Shown: positions 46,889-56,828, counted from the first letter of the stretch. The stretch: 64,000 nt of DNA from Ariolimax columbianus (GCA_036924085.1 JAVGWX010000005.1:82202666-82266665), one strand, 5' to 3'. Numbers and translations are program-made. Notes: generated from the letters alone by a model not told the origin.

Positions 46889-47989
46889 GGGTGGGTCCTT
46901 CGAGGCGTGGGGCCCGGCACTATCGCTGCCTGGCGGGACTCCGCAGGATGAGCGCCATGCGTTTATCTAATAGGTTGTACTGTCATCATGCTGCGATTTA
47001 CGTTGCACTGTTTTGTTAGGCTTGCGGCCCCGTGCATCCGATTTCAACAGGCGTTTCTGTAGGGATGCCCTCCTTAGCCTTTGGCTGTCCCCAGCCTATC
47101 TGCAAGGCAGCAGTTGTTTATGATCAGAGTTGTCTCTCTTATGGAAGTTGTCTTACCAGACTATCGAGTCTTCACTACTCGTGTCTATAGGGTGCAATGA
47201 TGATATGTGAGATATATGAGATGGAATGGTTTACCCGGAAGAGAGGCAGTCCAGTGTGTCTGTATCCCAGGATCGTCACGTCCTTCCAGAAACGTAGCAT
47301 TTGCATGTGAGTGGGGTATCTCTTTCTTTTTATTTTCTTGGCTTCTATGCAGGGATGGTACGCCTAGCATTCCCCGCCACCTGGGGTGTTGACACAGTGG
47401 GGCAGGTGTGCAATGTCCGCTGGTCTGCATCTCTTCTGCGTCCAGCATGATAGTTATATGGCTGATAACGCACAGAGGTAGATATCGTAGCCGAAGTGCA
47501 TTTAGCCAGAGGAAAAGCTTGGTAATGTCACAGAGATGTTGTTCGCCTGGTGTGCGGACAGCTCTCATGGTCATTGGTTGAGTCTCTACAGTTCATAGTG
47601 AGGTGGCTGCTCTACTGTTTTCGACACCCCGACCAGGTACTAAGTCTTTGGTTGGTGGTTTCGCACCCCATCGCCGTATAAGGTGAGTATCAAGCAGTTG
47701 TCCGCCCGCTTTGATCGGTGGACGGCAAGGATATCTTGCTGCGGCTCTACCGGATAGGGCTGGGGCGCAAGCCCCAGGTCCCGAGCATGTAGGAGCCTCC
47801 CATTGCAGTGGTGCTGAGATTTTGGGCGGGATTGCGGCTTACAAGGGTTCGGCCGTAATCCCCCACATGGTAGCCTCGCGCCATTGGCTTATCAGCCTGG
47901 TACGTGAACCAAAGTGTCTGCGGCTCCTCTCGATATGAGCTGGTTTTCCGTAGCAACGCCCTGTCATTAGTAGGGTAAAACTGACCTGT
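46889..47989 (-). other. 5' region of LINE copy C
   Basis: Between the ORF2 start and the 18S-derived monomers. The reading frame of ORF2 extends some 20 codons further upstream (PHASKDPP). Two open frames (47185-47574 and 47747-48013, minus strand) have no recognisable domain; a first ORF of I-group elements usually has CCHC knuckles and none is seen. It may be 5' UTR or a decayed ORF1. Confidence 0.55.
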
Positions 47990-48263
47990 CTTCAGATGGT
48001 CTATTTCCAGCACCCGTTCACTATTTGGTCAGACGAATTTATTGAGGGCTTTTGTTTGTCAATGACCAGGTATTTGAAATCTGCGGTTTCTGCGGAGTTA
48101 AATACGATTTCCGTAGCGTTCTTTCATTAGAGTGTTAGAGAGCTGACTTGTCTTCCGTGAGTCTAATACCAGCGTACGTTCATTATTAGACCTAAACGGT
48201 AGTGCTCTCGATTTGTCAGTCGTTCTACAGTATTGGCGTGTTCAGTCAAATAAAGCCGCAGGT

Positions 48264-48296
<33 letters not shown>

Positions 48297-48680
48297 GTAG
48301 CGAGACAATCAAGTTACTTAGAGGGTAGCCCCAGATTTTCGAGGGTCTAATTCCTGCACATGTTCACTATTAGACCCCACGAAGGTGCTCTCTTTTTGAC
48401 AGTCATTCTACAGTATTGGCGTGTTAAGTTAATTTAAGCCTCAGGCTCCAATCCTGATAGTGCTCTTCCGTCAATTCCTTTGTCAAAAAACTCGATGCAG
48501 ACCAACCGAGCCACAGGGGGCATAACCCCAGATTTCTGAGGGTCTAAATCCAGCACCAGTTCCATATTAGACCCCAGAAAAGTGGTCTCGGCATGTCAAT
48601 CATTTCAGTGTTGGCCGTGTTGAGTCAAATTAAGCCGCAGGCTCCACTCCTGGTGGTGCCCTTCCGTTAATTCCTTTAAG
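47990..48680 (-). repeat. 18S-derived tandem monomers with hairpins in LINE 5' region
   Basis: Three units share an 18S-like core beginning (minus strand) GGAATTGACGGAAG and ending TGACT(C/G)AACACG, with CGTGTT starts at 48616, 48420 and 48237 (spacing 196 and 183 bp). Each core continues CCAATACTGTAGAATGACTG, which resembles the next part of 18S with about 15 nt missing. A non-18S block follows, with GGTCTAAT..ATTAGACC inverted repeats. Four such hairpins lie near 48541-48575, 48344-48377, 48159-48193 and 47998-48030 (last one weak). Units 2 and 3 differ from 18S at several bases; unit 1 joins the authentic 18S. Confidence 0.8.
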
Positions 48681-49847
48681 TTTCAGCTTTGCAACTATAC
48701 TTCCCCCGGAACCCAAACACTTTGGTTTTCCGGAAGCTGCCCGCAGAGTCATCGAAGCAACTCCTGCGGATCGCTAGTCGGCATCGTTTATGGTCAGAAC
48801 TACGACGGTATCTGATCGTCTTCGCGCCTCTGACTTTCGTTCTTGATTAATGAAAACATTCTTGACAAATGCTTTCGCAGTAGCTCGTCTTGCGGCGATC
48901 TAAGAATTTCACCTCTAACGCCGCAATACGAATGCCCCCGTTTGTCCCTGTTAATCATTACCTCCAGTTCCGAAAACCAACAAAATAGAACCGAGTTCCT
49001 ATTCCATTATTCCATGCACCATTATTCAGGCAGCCGAGGCCTGCTTTGAACACTCTAAATTTTTCAAAGTAAACGCGCCGGCCACCCACGACGCTCAGCG
49101 AAGAGCACCCGTGGGAGAGAGCCGGCAGACGGTAGGGCAGGAGACAACGGGCAGTGAACCGGCTCGAGCCGGACCGCCCGCCTGCGCCTGAGATCCAACT
49201 ACGAGCTTTTTAACTGCAACAACTTTAATATACGCTTTTGGAGCTGGAATTACCGCGGCTGCTGGCACCAGACTTGCCCTCCAATAGATCCTCGTTAAAG
49301 GGTTTAAAGTGTACTCATTCCAATTACGGGGCCTCGAAAGAGTCCCGTATTGTTATTTTTCGTCACTACCTCCCCGTGCCGGGAGTGGGTAAGTTGCGCG
49401 CCTGCTGCCTTCCTTGGATGTGGTAGCCGTTTCTCATGCTCCCTCTCCGGAATCGAATCCTGATTACCCGTTACAAACATGGTAGGCATGTCACGTACCA
49501 TCGACATTTGATAGGGCATACATTTGAAAGATGCGTCACCGGCACATGAGGCCATGCGATCAGTACAAAGTTATCCAGAGTTACCAGTGGGGACGCCGCA
49601 ACCCCGCGAGGGGAAACGACGATTGGTTTTGAACTAATAAAAGCGCTCTTTCCGCGAGGGTCGGAGCTTGGTAAGCATGTATTAGCTCTGGAATTGCCAC
49701 AGTTATCCAAGTAGGATCGTGTCATCTAAGGAACCTCGACTGATTTAATGAGCCATTCGCGGTTTCACCGTGAGACAGTGTGAACTTAGACATGCATGGC
49801 TTAATCTTTGAGACAAGCATATGACTACTGGCAGGATCAACCAGATA
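48615..49847 (-). rRNA. 18S rRNA, 5' two thirds, truncated
   Basis: The minus strand starts TATCTGGTTGATCCTGCCAG and follows the metazoan 18S through CATATGCTTGTCTCAAAG, GTGCCAGCAGCCGCGGTAA, the V4 region, GAGGTGAAATTCTTAGA and AAACTTAAAGGAATT, up to TGACTCAACACGG. About 1.23 kb of an expected 1.8 kb is present. The sequence looks undamaged, so capture was probably recent. It stops at the point where the LINE monomers begin, and the remaining 3' part, ITS and 28S are absent. It is part of the composite insertion and not a working rRNA gene. Confidence 0.95.
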
Positions 49848-50478
49848 TCTGTCGGAGACGTACGTACAGCACACACCGGTCGGCGGAGAAAGGGTGTGTA
49901 AAAAGCCTCACTGGGACGGCCGCAGGGACCGACTGACGGGACGGACGGACGGTTGTTCCACCCGTCCCTCACTCCGTCGACCTAGGACCGCCTGACAGGG
50001 GCCTCCCACACGCACCAGACGACCGACCGACCGGGCTCGCTCGAGGAGGGATGGCAGCGCTCTGTGCAGAACGGATCCCAACGACCTCGGCGATGAATTT
50101 CACTGGGACTAGAGACAATTTGGCCTGCCGGCCTGCCCTTCTCCGTAGGAGAACGCAGGGCCTCGAGGCACGATTCCTGCTTTCCATTTGCCGGTCACAT
50201 GCTCTTTGCGAGAGTCGGACCACCAGCGAGACGTACTGTCGAGCTCTGCTATAAGCCTTAGATAAATCACCACGGACGGACCACGTTTCCTGATACGGAC
50301 CAGACGAGCGCACCTCGGTGGAGGAGCCGCTACAACAAACCGCACCCAATTCGCTCTACGGGGAAAGGCAGGCGAGCGTTTTCCGCAAGCCCGCGCTATC
50401 GCTCTGCCTGGCGGGGCTGAGATCGCTTTACGAACACTGGTTGAAATTGAGTCGCTGCGGCGAGACAACTACCCAAGA
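49848..50478 (-). other. rDNA 5' external transcribed spacer (partial or complete)
   Basis: GC-rich sequence directly upstream of the 18S start in transcription direction, with the GGTCGGTCGGTCGTC and CGTCCGTCCGTCCC short repeats typical of rDNA spacers. It ends abruptly at the 13-bp target duplication. If the cDNA reached the end of the pre-rRNA, 50478 would be the RNA polymerase I start, but this is untested. Open frames across it (for example 49969-50349) are not genes. Confidence 0.8.
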
Positions 50479-50491
50479 TTTCTCTGGGTTT
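50479..50491. other. Target-site duplication of rDNA-LINE composite (right)
   Basis: TTTCTCTGGGTTT; perfect partner of 43173-43185. It overlaps the left target duplication of SINE S5. Confidence 0.85.
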
Positions 50492-50496
50492 GAAAT
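50483..50496. other. Target-site duplication of SINE S5 (left)
   Basis: TCTGGGTTTGAAAT, identical to 50788-50801. Confidence 0.9.
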
Positions 50497-50787
50497 GTTG
50501 TTATTGTTGTTGTTGCGAATTCTCCACAATGAGTAGGTTTACTCTTTTGAGTACCCTGAAAATGACGTTAAGTGGCGATTTGCACTAGTTTTCCTCACAT
50601 CTCACGCGTATTGATGAAGGTGAACCGTGTCCTCCAGGCGGTTTTGTTATGCTTGACTTCATCTCTATGTCGCTTATTACTACGGGAATCACGTCGATCA
50701 ACTATCCCGTTAGCCAATCTACCATGAAAACAAACTGTTCACAGGCAGGACTGCAAGAAAGTCGAGTTGAGGATCTTCGTCAGTATT
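50497..50787 (-). repeat. SINE-like retroposon S5, 291 bp, with clear boundaries
   Basis: Bounded by a perfect 14-bp direct repeat, this copy defines the element ends. On the minus strand it starts ATACTGACGAAGATCC (a piece of one VNTR unit) and contains GATTGGCTAACGGGATAG, which resembles a polymerase III A box (TGGCnnAGtGG). It ends CGCAACAACAACAATAACAA. A GGTTCACCTTC stretch about 85 nt after the A-box candidate could be a B box but the fit is loose. It is 5'-truncated, lacking the VNTR array seen in S6. Confidence 0.88.
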
Positions 50788-50801
50788 TCTGGGTTTGAAA
50801 T
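50788..50801. other. Target-site duplication of SINE S5 (right)
   Basis: TCTGGGTTTGAAAT, partner of 50483-50496. Confidence 0.9.
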
Positions 50802-51374
50802 ACGATGATACAGACTTCTGCTTAGCTTCTGCTTTTAATTGGTGGGTAGAATTGATCGTTTAGCGTCTTTCAAATAATTCGAGCAATATTTATCTCTGTT
50901 ACGTTTTTAAAAAAGAATAACGCTAACGATGTGGTGCACTCAATTTGCGATGAATCTCGAGTCTTTGGGTGTAACAGCAGTGCAAGTTTATCATTTTCAG
51001 TAAAATCACGTACAGTATGTGATTTCATGAATGATGTTTCCACAAACTTCATCATTAATTACTGTAGAACTCTTAAAATATTATCCAACCGAAGGTACAT
51101 ATTTTGTCTTAAGCCACAAAACAGCTTAAAGGCATAATATTTACTTTTCAATTACATAAAAAAATGTCACATAACGTCGATTGTACAATAACTACAAAAA
51201 TAGTTTCATTTATTTATATCCCATAATTGCTGATGCATTATTTTCAAGATAGTCACTTATTCCTGTACACCCTATTGAGGTTAACGAGCTAATAGCATTC
51301 ATGAAAGTGATGCCGTCATATAAAATGATGGATCGATGTTATGCAGTGAGAAATCATGTTGACTATTATCTCCT
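50802..51374. other. No recognisable gene
   Basis: AT-rich DNA; nothing recognised. Confidence 0.5.
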
Positions 51375-52230
51375 AGTGTGAGAGATCTTATTGTTGCTAA
51401 CCAGCTGAGCGGGCATACAAGACAACAACTTCTAGTATGGCAAAGGATATAGAAGCAGTGACCTCAGCTCTGAGGTGGCTTTCTGAGTCCTGTTTAACAA
51501 GGGCAGTCATCGTGTGTACTCCAAACTCGGAAATGTACAATTTGACTGGCTAAGACATGAAGTGATAACAGCTGTAAAGACAGACTTGCAGGGGCTGATG
51601 TGGATCTTTATACGAGTTGATAACAGCTGTAGAGACCTCAGACTTACAGGGGCTGGTGTGGATGTACTAACTTGAGTTGATAACAGCTGTAGAGACCTCA
51701 GACGATGTACTAACTTGAGTTGATAACAGCTGTAGAGACCTCAGACTTACAGGGGCTGGTGTGGATGTACTAACTTGAGTTGATAACAGCTGTAGAAACC
51801 TCAGACGATGTACTAACTTGAGCTGATAACAGTTGGAGAGACCTCAGACGATGTACTAACTTGAGTTGATAACAGCTGTAGAGACCTCAGACTTACAGGG
51901 GCTGGTGTGGATGTACTAACTTGAGTTGATAACAGCTGTAGAGACCTCAGACTTGATGTACTAACTTGAGTTGATAACAGATGTAGAGACCTAAGACTTG
52001 CAGGGGTTGGTGTGGATCTACTAACTTGAGTTGATAACAGCTGTAGAGACCTCAGACTTGCAGGGGCTGGTGTGGATCTACTAACTTGAGTTGATAACAG
52101 CTGTAGAGACCTCAGACTTCCAGGGGCTGGTGTGGATGTACTAACTTGGTCATGCTGAGGTTCTGACGAAGGAACTAATATTTTGGTTTGCCAACTACCC
52201 TTATGAGCATATTATATTTGAATATGGGGG
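51375..52230. repeat. Dispersed repeat (family V) with expanded internal tandem array
   Basis: The flanks (GCAGTGACCTCAGCTCTGAGG, GCAGTCATCGTGTG; and on the right GTCATGCTGAGGTT, ATTTTGGTTTGC) match those of a second copy at 56880-57215. Between them about eleven units containing TTGATAACAGCTGTAGAGAC repeat from about 51555 to 52145. There are two unit types (about 60 bp and a shorter one of about 37 bp lacking the ACAGGGGCTGGTGTGG part). The second copy has a single unit here. Confidence 0.85.
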
Positions 52231-52637
52231 ATGGGGGCATTTTAATGATGAAATATCAATGACTTAATCAGTAGTGCCCAGACTAAGAGGTCGACCGAAG
52301 TGGACGCATGAGACAACGGAGTAAAAGTATTTTCAACTAATGACCTCCATGAACCATCAGTATATACACTCTTCGTCATTTGCCGAGAGAGACTGAGCAC
52401 CTATAGGTATTTCACGAATGCTGTGAAGTCGCTTCTTAGTAGAAGAACAGAAAAGAAGTACAAAAATCACTTGTTCGACAATGATAGGGTAGTGGGTGAA
52501 CCAACAATCCAGAGCCTGCACTTGTGTGAATTCAGTCGTGGTCAAACATGAAAGATCGAAACTGGAGTATCTGCAGCCAACAAACTAAATGAACCACTTC
52601 TCACTATACACTTCTACATTCAATAATAGATACATTT

Positions 52638-52647
52638 CACCTATATG
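52638..52647. other. Target-site duplication of SINE S6 (left)
   Basis: CACCTATATG, identical to 53400-53409. Confidence 0.85.
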
Positions 52648-53399
52648 TAAGGGGAGGAAGACTAACGTCTGGTCAGGGAAGAAAAACTGATCAGACATAT
52701 TAATCAGGGTCAGGCAAAATATACTGATCAGACATATTAATCAGGGTCAGGCAAAATATACTGATCAGACATATTAATCAGGGTCAGGCAAAATATACTG
52801 ATCAGACATATTAATCAGGGTCAGGCAAAATATACTGATCAGATATATTAATCAGGGTCAGGCAAAATATACTGATCAGACATATTAATCAGGGTCAGGC
52901 AAAATATACTGATCAGACATATTAATCAGGGTCAGGCAAAATATACTGATCAGACATATTAATCAGGGTCAGGCAAAATATACTGATCAGACATATTAAT
53001 CAGGGTCAGGCAAAATATACTGATCAGACATATTAATCAGGGTCAAGCAAAATATACTGATCAGACATATTAATCAGGGTCAGGCAAAATATACTGATCA
53101 GACATATTAATCAGGGTCAAACAAAAACATACTAGACAAGACCCTCACCTTGGCTTCCTCGTAGCTCTCCATGGAAACGGGCTGTTATCATTGCAGTCTG
53201 GCTAACGAGGTGAGAAATCGACGTGATTCCCCCGTAGAAGTGAATGACACGCAGATGAAGCCAAGCATAGCACAACCGCTTGGAGGACACCGGTTCACCT
53301 TCATCGGGATTTGAGGAAAGCTATTGCAACCCGTCACTTAACGCCCATTTCAGGGCGCACAAGAGTAGCCTAATCATTGTGGGCATTCTCAAACAACAA
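52648..53399 (+). repeat. SINE-like retroposon S6 with internal VNTR, 752 bp
   Basis: A perfect 10-bp direct repeat encloses, in order: the 5' block GAGGAAGACTAACGTCTGG (52654-52672), about 12 near-identical 37-bp units with GATCAGACATATTAATCAGG and GTCAGGCAAAATATACT (about 52689-53125), the conserved SINE body (53135-53385) and a CAA tail (AAACAACAAC, 53391-53400). TGGCTAACGAGG (53199-53210) is an A-box candidate and GGTTCACCTTC (53292-53302) a loose B-box candidate. Because the duplications lie outside the array, the minisatellite was carried in, or grew within, the mobile unit. Related to S1-S5. Confidence 0.9.
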
Positions 53400-53409
53400 C
53401 ACCTATATG
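53400..53409. other. Target-site duplication of SINE S6 (right)
   Basis: CACCTATATG, partner of 52638-52647, immediately after the CAA tail. Confidence 0.85.
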
Positions 53410-54001
53410 CATGAATGAAGCGTGGTGATGTCGTTGATGACTCCAAAAACGTTGCTTATCGGACTTTGGTCTTTTTTGTGTGGACTATGTAATATGGTTA
53501 TCGAGGACAATTTTGTGTCCTTTACTTGGGCGTTTTGTGTGTGTCACGTGACTACATTGTCTATCACATGACCTAATTTTGAGACTGCTCAGTGCTATTT
53601 CCATCTGTCAATTGGATATTTCGTATGCATATCGTAATGCCTCGCTAACAAAAGTGTACAGATTAGTTTTCTCAAATGTGAGTTGTTGGTTAAGTAAACT
53701 GTACATGTTAATTGAATTGTGAATTTTAAATTTATTAAATCGTTGTCTCTCGTTAAGAATCTACGCCACTGCACATCTGGATGACCCAAAGGTGCTCAGT
53801 TCCTATGTAATGACCAAGAGAGTAGAAAATGATGATTACTGTAGCTCTCTCTTGTCGACCACATCTTTAAACCATCACTTCAGAATATCTTTTTTTCAGC
53901 TGGGTACAAATCTGGTCGTAAAAGTATAATGTCTGCTACCAGCAGGTTCATAGACTGTTCACAAACAGTGCTATCACCCTCCTAGCAGGCAGTCATTGAT
54001 C
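53410..54001. other. No recognisable gene
   Basis: Nothing recognised. Confidence 0.5.
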
Positions 54002-54215
54002 GACAATTTATTTTTCTTCGTACGCTGTCAGACGTCAACCTTTATTTTTTCGAAAAAAAGCAGCGGTCATCCTGAGGCTGTCGACACTGCCATAGAGCTT
54101 GTCTAGTGTTGCCACTGGTGATGACCACATCTGCTTACTCTGGTCCTCGTATGTCGGGCAGTTTTGCAGTAGATGTTCAGCGGTCATTTTCCCAGTACCG
54201 CATGGACAATTTATT
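54002..54215 (-). mobile_element. I-group LINE copy F, 192-bp 3' end, with target duplication
   Basis: Copy of the last 192 bp (54013-54204) of the LINE, minus strand, covering the C-terminal codons (CGTGKMTAEHLLQNCP), stop, 8-nt 3' UTR and a short tail. Perfect 11-bp duplications GACAATTTATT lie at 54002-54012 and 54205-54215. The 3' end subtype is that of copies A, B and G. Confidence 0.92.
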
Positions 54216-54654
54216 CAACTTTGACAACCTTAAATAAAACAGTAGTAATAAAGTGGGAACCGTTATTATTGGTCAAGTGTTAGAGATTTCACTGTTTGAG
54301 GTTTCATGTCAATGTGTTGCTTGATACATGCCTCACATCCGTACTGCCCCGTGTACACTCGCCTTGGAGAAGGCCAATGTAACATTAACAGCATAGGATG
54401 TTTGATCAAAAAGTTTCAGAATGTATTTTGTAAAGTTTTTAGGGGGGCCTACCTAGAACCTCGTCAGCCTTTGCATCGAAATGCTCCTGTCTCTATTAAT
54501 AGATCGTACTCAAAGTTGTTCTCACGTCTGGAAGCAGTGCTGGTAAGTGTTGGGTTCGAGGTGGGGGGAAGACATACAGATCAGTCTTCCAGCTGCCCAA
54601 AATTGTTTCGATGCGCTGAAATCCAATCACTGTAAAGAATGAGGGAAACCAAAA

Positions 54655-54915
54655 AGGGTTGTGACCATTATGGAGGGTGGAGACCACTATAAAGTATGTG
54701 TACCACCATGAACGATGCGGGTAATTATGAAGGGTGAGTGCGGCTATTAAAGGTAAGGACCACAATGAACTGTGCCGGTTACTATGACATGTGAGGGTCA
54801 ATATGAAGAGTTTGGACCACTCTGAAAGGAGTGGGCCACCGAGAATGGTGTGGGCCGCTAAGAAGAGGAGCGGCAACTGTGAAGAGTATGGGTCATTATG
54901 AAGTGTGCGGACACT
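54655..54915. repeat. Degenerate ~30-bp tandem repeat
   Basis: Blocks such as GACCACTATAAAGTATG, GGGTAATTATGAAGGGTGAG and GGGTCATTATGAAGTGTG repeat at about 28-32 bp with high divergence. Confidence 0.7.
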
Positions 54916-55005
54916 GTTGAAATTCATATATAGAATATGCAGACATAGATATCCAAGGCCAACACGATGTTTAAGCACACAACTGACATAGCGTTGAAAT
55001 AACAG

Positions 55006-55055
55006 AGACGGTAGAGCGCTCATATTTCACGCAAAGGTACCGGGTTCAAACCAAT
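55006..55055 (+). other. tRNA-like sequence (SINE head candidate)
   Basis: GACGGTAGAGCGCTCAT resembles a D-arm with polymerase III A box, and GGTACCGGGTTCAAACC 20 nt later a T-arm with B box. The acceptor stem does not close and the anticodon arm is not evident, so it is not a tRNA gene. It stands just before the minisatellite at 55085. Confidence 0.5.
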
Positions 55056-55084
55056 GTACAGTGGGTTTATGGCCAATATTTCGC

Positions 55085-55600
55085 AACTGACCCTGATGTG
55101 AGGTGAATTTTTGCTTAGAGTGTTTTATCTGACACGGACGTAAAATGTTGTTCTTAGTCAGTATGCTGCACATAATCCTGACATGAAGTGGGATTTTAGT
55201 CAGTATGTTGCACATAATCCTGACATGAAGTGGGATTTTAGTCAGTATGTTGCACATAATTCTGACGTGAAGTGGGATTTTAGTCAATATGTTGCACATA
55301 ATCCTGACGTGAAGTTGGATTTTAGTCAATATGTTGCACATAATCCTGACGTGAAGTTGGATTTTAGTCAATATGTTACACATAATTCTGACGTGAAGTG
55401 GGATTTTAGTCAATATGTTGCACATAATCCTGACGTGAAGTTGGATTTTAGTCAGTATGCTGCACATAATCCTGACATGAAGTGGGATTTTTGTCAGTAT
55501 GTTGCACATAATCCTGACATGAAGTGGGATTTTAGTCAGTATGTTCCACATAATCTTAACATGAAATTGAATTTTAGCCAGTATGATTCACCTGACTCTG
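55085..55600. repeat. CAGTATGTTGCACATAATCC minisatellite, 39-bp unit
   Basis: About 13 units of 39 bp with TTTTAGTCAGTATGTTGCAC and CCTGACATGAAGTGGGA. The central units are almost identical. As 39 is a multiple of three, both strands show long repeat-coded frames (55183-55731 plus, 55027-55551 minus); neither has features of a gene. Same motif family as the SINE VNTR. Confidence 0.93.
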
Positions 55601-56034
55601 ATGTTGCTCTTCACATAAACAGGATGTCCTTTCACATAACGCTCATTAGTAAAATTTCGAAAATACCGAACCGGTTACTGTTCTGTGTTCCACATTCCGG
55701 CCTCGGCAACATACAGGACCTACCCTCATGACATGTCAGAGAATAAATGGCATAGCTGTTCTATTATCTTCCCTTAACCATTCCCTGGGAAACCTTGTTA
55801 TTCTCTCAATGTTGTATTCATACATCGTATATAGGATATTGTACCTAGAGCGCTTTTTCAAAAACACAGAAGGTTACGCCTCACTCAACGGTCTTTTGTC
55901 CTATTAGAATGGAGGGATGCATTTAGATAGTCTTCTGCCCCTAGATGTTTTAATACAGTACTTTTTTGTTCCTGACATAGTGATTATTCTTATGATCCTA
56001 GTTTAGCACTGGTTATAACTATTCTTCTTTCTGT
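55601..56034. other. No recognisable gene
   Basis: Nothing recognised. Confidence 0.5.
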
Positions 56035-56545
56035 CACAGAGTGTTCGGAGCTAGAGGGGTTAGACACATTACATTATCCTAGTATATCACTGGTTAAATT
56101 CTCGTATCTGTCACACAGTGTTCGGAGCTAGAGGGGTTAGACACATTACATTATCCTAGTATAGCACTGGTTAAATTCTCGTATCTGTCACACAGAGTGT
56201 TTGGAGCTTGAGGGGTTAGACACATTACATTATCCTAGTATAGCACTGGTTAAATTCTCGTATCTGTCACACAGAGTGTTTGGAGCTTGAGGGGTTAGAC
56301 ACATTACATTATCCTAGTATAGCACTGGTTATATTTTCGTATCTGTCACACACAGAGTGTTCGGAGCTAGAGGGGTTAGACACATTACATTATCCTAGTA
56401 TATCACTGGTTAAATTCCCGTATCTGTCACACACAGAGTGTTTGGAGCTTGAGGGGTTAGACACATTACAGTATCCTAGTATAGCACTGGTTATATTTTC
56501 GTATCTGTCACACACAGAGTGTTCGGAGCTGGAGGGGTTACGTTG
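56035..56545. repeat. 77-81-bp tandem repeat, 6-7 copies
   Basis: Units contain GGAGCTAGAGGGGTTAGACA and CCTAGTATAGCACTGGTTA. They vary by CACA additions in the CACACAGAGTG stretch. Confidence 0.93.
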
Positions 56546-56637
56546 CGCTGCATATCTTCTCTTACAACATGATCTTGGTGTCGCAGTGGTTATTTTATTA
56601 ATCTCTCGCACATCCAGGATAACTGCTACGGTTCTTT

Positions 56638-56828
56638 GTCCGTTGGTAGTGATATTTTGTCTGTTGGTAGTGATATTTTGTCTGTTGGTAGTAGTATTTT
56701 GTCTGTTGGTAGTAGTATTTTGTCCGTTGGTATTGATATTTTGTCTGTTTGTAGTGATATTTTGTCTGTTGTTAGTGATATGTTGTCCATTGGTAGTGAT
56801 ATTTATTCCACTGGTAGTGGTATTTAGC
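56638..56828. repeat. 21-bp tandem repeat, about 9 copies
   Basis: GTCTGTTGGTAGTGATATTTT repeats with small changes. The seven-codon period opens frames on both strands. Confidence 0.93.

Larger units (their letters stand above)
43186..50478 (-). mobile_element. Composite retroinsertion: 5'ETS-18S-LINE copy C, 7.3 kb
   Basis: Read on the minus strand the insertion runs: 5'ETS (50478-49848), 18S rRNA 5' two thirds (49847-48615), diverged 18S-derived monomers (about 48680-47990), other LINE 5' region (to 46889), then endonuclease, RT, RNase H, stop and (GAA)n tail (43186). A perfect 13-bp direct repeat flanks the whole, and the expected pre-insertion sequence is restored when it is removed. 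This argues that rRNA and LINE sequence entered together as a single cDNA. Alternatives are read-through from a LINE resident in an 18S gene, template switching during reverse transcription, or two independent events whose outer edges match by chance. The last seems least likely. Confidence 0.75.

Noticed and set aside
48615..49847. A working 18S rRNA gene
   Set aside because: The 3' third is missing and it is joined to LINE sequence inside a target-site duplication.
49304..50468. Several open frames in the 18S/ETS region
   Set aside because: They are chance frames across rRNA and GC-rich spacer, not genes.
55006..55055. A functional tRNA gene
   Set aside because: A- and B-box-like blocks are present but acceptor and anticodon stems do not form.
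55027..55731. Two opposing 174-182-codon repeat frames
   Set aside because: Explained by a 39-bp minisatellite. Both strands are open equally and no signal or domain exists.
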